A stretch of DNA of 18,626 nt from CAZUGH01 sp964619785 (GTDB lineage: Bacteria; Bacillota; Clostridia; Lachnospirales; Lachnospiraceae): NCBI GenBank assembly GCA_964619785.1, contig CAZUGH010000035.1, positions 1 through 18,626 on the forward strand, in the 5' to 3' direction. This document shows positions 14,864 through 18,626 of the stretch, in pieces. The notes under the pieces are model-generated. The model had not been told where the DNA came from. It saw nothing but the letters and a program-made list of their open reading frames with translations, and searched no databases. A program made the translations under genes and the position numbers. Position 1 is the stretch's first letter. Each line of letters opens with the position of its first letter.

Positions 14864-16366
14864 ATGAATCGAATTGTTATTGATGATAGTGTAGTGGCAT
14901 TTTCCAATCATGTAGACGATTGTGTCGGAACGGGCCGCATGGACCTTGCGTTACACAAGGAGTATTATGAGCAACTCAAGATGGTGCAGGAGAACATTGG
15001 ATTTCGTTATATTCGTGGTCACGGTTTATTTAGTAAAGATATGGGCATCTATCGCGTGAAGAAAAACCGTGAAGGAGTCTCGCGTAAGGAGTATAATTTC
15101 ACATATCTTGACCAAGTATTTGATATGTATCAGGAATTGAATATCAAGCCTTTTCTTGAACTTGGATTTATGCCAGATGATATGGCGAGTGGAGACCAGG
15201 CCCAGTTTTATTGGAAAGGAAATGTGACCCCACCGTCAGATTATGCGGATTGGGCAGAGCTAATCAAGAAGACGTTAATGCACTTGATTGAACGCTATGG
15301 TCTTAGTGAGGTTCTCACTTGGCCGATAGAAGTATGGAATGAACCGAATCTTACTGGCTTCTGGCAAGACGCAGACATGCAAGAATACTTCCGACTTTAT
15401 GAGGTGAGTGCACTTGCTGTCAAGGAGATACATGCTGATCTGCGTGTTGGTGGACCTGCGGTATGTGGCGGCTCGGATAAAGAATGGGTAGAGGAATTTT
15501 TGTTATATGTTCGTAGTCATAAGCTGCCCCTTGATTTTGTAAGTCGACATCATTATACGTCGTACTTGCCAGAACTCGAAGGTGATTATGGTTATATTAA
15601 GCTTCATGATCCCAATTATGCATTTGACACACTTCATGCAACGCACGAGATTATGAACCAATTCCCCGAATTCGCCAATCTCGAGATATATATAACAGAG
15701 TTTAATACGTCCTACATACCGCGTGCACCGATACACGATACCAATTTCAATGCGGCATATGTAGCACACATGCTTTCGAAGTTAGGGGATCATCATGCTT
15801 CTTATTCCTATTGGACCTTTGGTGATGTATTTGAAGAGTGGGGTCCACAGAGGAGCCTGTTCCATGGTGGTTTCGGTATGGTGGCAAATGGCTGCATTCC
15901 CAAACCAACTTACCAGACATTTTCCTTCTTTAAGAAGCTACAAGGAAAATGTGTTCATCGTAGTGAAAATGTTATCATTGTGAAACGTGAAGATGGAAGC
16001 TATTATGGTGTGGCATGGAATCCAGATATGGATGGAAAACAACCATGCTATCAGCAGACATTTTCCTTTCCGATCCAGAATCGTAGTTGTATCATAACAA
16101 AGCGCGTGAATGAGGAATGTTGCAATCCGCTTAAGGTATGGCATGACTTAGGTGAACCCGCAAATCCTAGTCGTGAAGACGTGGCATTAATCCGCGAGGC
16201 AGCAAATCCGCAGATTACCACGACGACAAACAATGGCGCTTGCGAGATTGATTTACAGGTTGTGCCAAATGAGGTTGTTGCCTTTGAAGTAAGGGAAGCA
16301 GAATTGACATCGGATTATGGCTATGATTATGAACGGACGATAAGGCAGTATGTTGGTGAAGAGTAG
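14864..16366 (+). CDS. GH39 beta-xylosidase
   Basis: Predicted xylan 1,4-beta-xylosidase (500 aa) that would release xylose from xylo-oligosaccharides. It has no signal peptide, so hydrolysis should take place in the cytoplasm after uptake. The GH39 TIM barrel carries the acid/base Glu160 in VWNEPN and the nucleophile Glu279 in TEFN, nearly the same positions as in characterised Bacillus and Thermoanaerobacterium xylosidases. GFRYIRGHG near the N-terminus and SYWTFGDVFEE late in the barrel are also family-typical. A beta-sandwich extension covers the last ~120 residues. GGGGAGG at 14846-14852 is the RBS, 11 bases from the ATG. It is transcribed alone and converges on the minus-strand Big_2 gene. 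It complements the cellulase at 674-3031 in plant-fibre use. Confidence 0.93.
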   Translation: MNRIVIDDSVVAFSNHVDDCVGTGRMDLALHKEYYEQLKMVQENIGFRYIRGHGLFSKDMGIYRVKKNREGVSRKEYNFTYLDQVFDMYQELNIKPFLELGFMPDDMASGDQAQFYWKGNVTPPSDYADWAELIKKTLMHLIERYGLSEVLTWPIEVWNEPNLTGFWQDADMQEYFRLYEVSALAVKEIHADLRVGGPAVCGGSDKEWVEEFLLYVRSHKLPLDFVSRHHYTSYLPELEGDYGYIKLHDPNYAFDTLHATHEIMNQFPEFANLEIYITEFNTSYIPRAPIHDTNFNAAYVAHMLSKLGDHHASYSYWTFGDVFEEWGPQRSLFHGGFGMVANGCIPKPTYQTFSFFKKLQGKCVHRSENVIIVKREDGSYYGVAWNPDMDGKQPCYQQTFSFPIQNRSCIITKRVNEECCNPLKVWHDLGEPANPSREDVALIREAANPQITTTTNNGACEIDLQVVPNEVVAFEVREAELTSDYGYDYERTIRQYVGEE

Positions 16367-16424
16367 TAAATCTAGTTTTATCAACTTTGTCTGAGAAGAG
16401 TTCTACCGTTTTATTTTATTACGA

Positions 16425-16997
16425 TTATTTTGTTTCTTTTTGAGACCGAGTACGTTGTGTCGGCTTTTTCACCGTAACTCTACAGTAGGCTTTTGTGCCA
16501 TCTATGGTTACGGTGATTTTTGTTGTTCCTGGTTTCTCGCCTGTGATGACACCGGCTTCATTGATTGAGGCTATGCTGGAACGACTGCTTCGATAGGTGA
16601 TTTCACCGTTTGTTGAGGCATAGACTTTTAATCGTTTGGTTTCCCCATGTTCTAGGTTGATACTATTTACTGACAGAGAAACCGTGGTCTTGCGAACCGT
16701 GATGAGGCAGCTTGCTTCGGCTTTTCTTATTTTAGCTGTGATTTTTACTTTGCCAGCTTTTTTTGCCGTGATGCGACCATAGGTGTTGACTGAAGCAACT
16801 TTGGAATTGCTGCTTTTCCAGGTGGGTATTGATCCATTTGAGGTGGCGGCTAATACGGTATATTCGTCACCGATGGACATCGTTTTATGATACTTGGATA
16901 ATACAACGAAGGAGAACTTCGTCGCTGCGCTGATTGATGCGCTTGGTATCCATACTGCAAGAATGAGCAGTAGGATAAGATAGTGTAGATTTTTCAT
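16425..16997 (-). CDS. Small secreted protein with two Big_2 domains
   Basis: Exported protein of 190 aa with no catalytic domain. The signal peptide (about 1-24, hydrophobic LILLLILAVWIP then ISA) is followed by two tandem Big_2 Ig-like domains. Each has the hallmark W/R-x-SS-N/S-x-x-A-S-V/I-N ... G-x-I-T ... KPG/KAG ... ITV pattern (TWKSSNSKVASVN and TYRSSRSSIASIN). The tail KKPTQRTRSQKETK is basic, with no LPXTG. The function is unknown; Big_2 domains are common in surface adhesion and cell-wall proteins. Start at 16997 has GGGAGG (17004-17009) six bases upstream; longer starts to 17033 lie within the RBS region and are unlikely. Its 3' end is 58 bases from the convergent GH39 stop with no strong terminator between. 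Confidence 0.8.
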   Translation of the reverse strand: MKNLHYLILLLILAVWIPSASISAATKFSFVVLSKYHKTMSIGDEYTVLAATSNGSIPTWKSSNSKVASVNTYGRITAKKAGKVKITAKIRKAEASCLITVRKTTVSLSVNSINLEHGETKRLKVYASTNGEITYRSSRSSIASINEAGVITGEKPGTTKITVTIDGTKAYCRVTVKKPTQRTRSQKETK

Positions 16998-17047
16998 GAG
17001 CATCCTCCCGATATACGGTAGATACTCTCTCAAAACAAAGTTGATTT

Positions 17048-17076
17048 ATTCTATCACAAATTTTTCTAAAAAGCAA
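17048..17076 (-). promoter_or_regulatory. Promoter of the small Big_2 gene
   Basis: On the minus strand TTGCTT (17076-17071), a 17-base spacer, TAGAAT (17053-17048). It abuts the purA -35 with no base between. Confidence 0.55.
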
Positions 17077-17105
17077 TGGAAATTGGTTCTGTTCTGTGAT
17101 ATACT
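17077..17105 (+). promoter_or_regulatory. Promoter of purA
   Basis: TGGAAA (17077-17082), a 17-base spacer, TATACT (17100-17105), with TGA directly before it giving an extended -10. The leader is only about 40 bases, too short for a purine riboswitch, and none is seen. Confidence 0.55.
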
Positions 17106-17156
17106 ACATAAGTCGGGTTAAAATAGACAAAACACAATCGTTTAGGAGGAATGGCT

Positions 17157-18443
17157 ATGGTAACAGCAGTAGTAGGCGCCAATTGGGGAGACGAAGGAAA
17201 AGGAAAGATCACTGACATGCTTGGTGAGGAGTCCGATATCATCGTTCGTTTCCAAGGAGGAAGTAATGCAGGACACACAATCGTGAATGATTATGGTAAG
17301 TTCGCATTGCACATTTTGCCATCTGGAGTATTTTATGATCATACAACCAGCATTATTGGCAATGGTGTTGCACTGAATATTCCTGATTTGTGCAAAGAGA
17401 TTCAGGGAATTGTGGACCGCAAAGTTCCAATGCCTAAGATCAAAGTATCAGATCGTGCACAGATTGTTATGCCATATCATATTTTATTTGATCAATACGA
17501 AGAGGAACGTTTAGGAGGTAAATCCTTTGGTTCCACAAAATCAGGTATTGCGCCATTTTATTCAGATAAATATGCGAAGATTGGCTTTCAGGTTTCTGAA
17601 TTATTTGATGAGAGCGTTCTTCGTGAGAAGTTAGAACGAGTTGCCGTTCAGAAGGATATTATTCTTGAGCACTTATATCACAAACCAAAATTAGACATCG
17701 AGGAACTTATGGAGACTCTTCGTGAATACAAGAAGATGATTGAACCATATGTATGTGATGTTAGTTCATTCTTATATGAAGCACGCCAGGCTGGTAAGCG
17801 CATTTTGCTTGAGGGTCAGTTAGGTACATTGAAAGATCCAGATCATGGTATCTATCCAATGGTTACCTCTTCCTCTACTCTTGCTGCTTATGGAGCAATC
17901 GGAGCAGGACTTCCACCATATGAAATCGGTCGAATTGTAACCGTTGTAAAGGCTTACTCAAGTGCCGTAGGTGCTGGTGAATTTGTCAGTGAAATCTTCG
18001 GAGATGAAGCAGATGAGCTTCGTCGTCGTGGAGGAGATGGTGGAGAGTATGGTGCAACAACAGGTCGTCCAAGACGTATGGGATGGTTCGATGCAGTAGC
18101 AAGTCGTTATGGTGTACGTATGCAAGGAGCAACAGAGGTTGCCCTTACTGTGTTAGATGTTCTTGGTTATCTTGATGAGCTGCCAGTATGTGTCGGCTAC
18201 GAGATTGATGGTAAGGTTACGAAGGACTTCCCATCTACTGTACAGCTTGCAAAGGCAAAACCAGTATATGAGATACTTCCAGGTTGGAAGGAAGAGATTC
18301 GTGGAATTACGGAATACGACAAGCTTCCTGCAAACTGCCGCAAGTATATTGAATTCATAGAAAAAGAACTTGGTGTCAAGATTAGCATGGTTTCGAATGG
18401 ACCAGGAAGACACGAGATTATACATCGCTATAAGTTAGATTAA
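17157..18443 (+). CDS. purA: Adenylosuccinate synthetase
   Basis: Cytoplasmic enzyme (428 aa) joining IMP and aspartate with GTP to form adenylosuccinate, the first committed step from IMP to AMP. Family signatures are clear: WGDEGKGK near the N-terminus with the catalytic Asp, FQGGSNAGHT with the catalytic His, the TTGRPRR segment and the C-terminal SNGPGRHEII. The usual GAQGT segment reads LEGQLGTLKDPDHG, a variant of the loop. An in-frame ATG at 17151 directly abuts the AGGAGGA Shine-Dalgarno (17144-17150), leaving no spacing, so the second ATG at 17157 is preferred, giving an N-terminus MVTAVVGANWG. It is monocistronic with its own promoter and terminator; no other purine gene is in the window. 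Confidence 0.96.
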   Translation: MVTAVVGANWGDEGKGKITDMLGEESDIIVRFQGGSNAGHTIVNDYGKFALHILPSGVFYDHTTSIIGNGVALNIPDLCKEIQGIVDRKVPMPKIKVSDRAQIVMPYHILFDQYEEERLGGKSFGSTKSGIAPFYSDKYAKIGFQVSELFDESVLREKLERVAVQKDIILEHLYHKPKLDIEELMETLREYKKMIEPYVCDVSSFLYEARQAGKRILLEGQLGTLKDPDHGIYPMVTSSSTLAAYGAIGAGLPPYEIGRIVTVVKAYSSAVGAGEFVSEIFGDEADELRRRGGDGGEYGATTGRPRRMGWFDAVASRYGVRMQGATEVALTVLDVLGYLDELPVCVGYEIDGKVTKDFPSTVQLAKAKPVYEILPGWKEEIRGITEYDKLPANCRKYIEFIEKELGVKISMVSNGPGRHEIIHRYKLD

Positions 18444-18449
18444 TATAAG

Positions 18450-18491
18450 CAGCCTTGTTATCACGAAACGTGATGATGAGGCTGTTTTGTT
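18450..18491 (+). terminator. Intrinsic terminator of purA
   Basis: CAGCCT (18450-18455) pairs with AGGCTG (18479-18484). An inner ATCACG/CGTGAT stem (18460-18465 with 18469-18474) closes on an AAA loop, with a symmetric interior loop between the stems. TTTTGTT follows. Position seven bases after the purA stop fits a terminator. Confidence 0.85.
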
Positions 18492-18519
18492 GCACAAACA
18501 ACGAACTATTGCCATTGTT

Positions 18520-18547
18520 TTGACACAGAATTTACATGATTTATGAA
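18520..18547 (+). promoter_or_regulatory. Possible promoter for a gene beyond the window
   Basis: TTGACA (18520-18525), a perfect -35, is followed after 16 bases by TATGAA (18542-18547). No coding sequence starts before the window ends. Confidence 0.35.
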
Positions 18548-18626
18548 TTGTTTAGAAGCTGCTGAAAAAATTCCTTGATATTGCAATTAGCAATTAAAAG
18601 ATAATAGTTGTAAATGCTTTCCTAAT

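Overview
The window looks like a chromosomal segment of an anaerobic, plant-fibre-degrading Gram-positive bacterium of the Clostridia, most likely Lachnospiraceae. This is inferred from gene content and style: strong GGAGG ribosome binding sites, a secreted GH5 cellulase with a Pro/Thr-type linker, secreted Big_2 (bacterial Ig-like) modules with lysine-rich tails, a GH39 beta-xylosidase, a Clostridia-like DbpA helicase and adenylosuccinate synthetase, and an ECF-type vitamin transporter. I cannot name the species.

Layout. Positions 1-660 contain no convincing gene. They hold a GC-rich 69-bp repeat array and a block of palindromes built on ATACCCCGC. Next come a secreted multidomain cellulase (674-3031), closely followed by an EamA/DMT permease (3047-3907) and an HD-domain hydrolase (3970-4638). 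A DtxR/MntR-type metal regulator on the minus strand (4641-5003) converges on the HD gene. It diverges from a DbpA-type DEAD-box RNA helicase (5151-6593).

The centrepiece is 6602-14793: a sigma-A-type promoter, a cobalamin (B12) riboswitch with an intrinsic terminator, then six tightly packed plus-strand genes. In order they encode a secreted Big_2 surface protein, a DUF4430 (transcobalamin C-terminal-like) lipoprotein, an ECF T component (CbiQ family), a fused double-ATPase ECF A component, an ECF S component, and a membrane-anchored protein combining DUF4430, a cadherin-like domain and an alpha/alpha-barrel. The last protein has the two domain types that make up mammalian intrinsic factor and transcobalamin, in the opposite order. 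The operon reads as a complete, B12-repressed corrinoid capture and import system: surface binders hand ligand to an S component powered by a dedicated T/A module. The ligand assignment rests on the riboswitch and domain logic and has not been tested.

The right part holds a cytoplasmic GH39 beta-xylosidase (14864-16366), a small secreted tandem Big_2 protein on the minus strand (16425-16997), and purA (17157-18443) with a clear terminator at 18450-18491. The minus-strand Big_2 gene and purA appear to be driven by back-to-back promoters. The final ~130 bases contain a possible promoter for a gene beyond the window.
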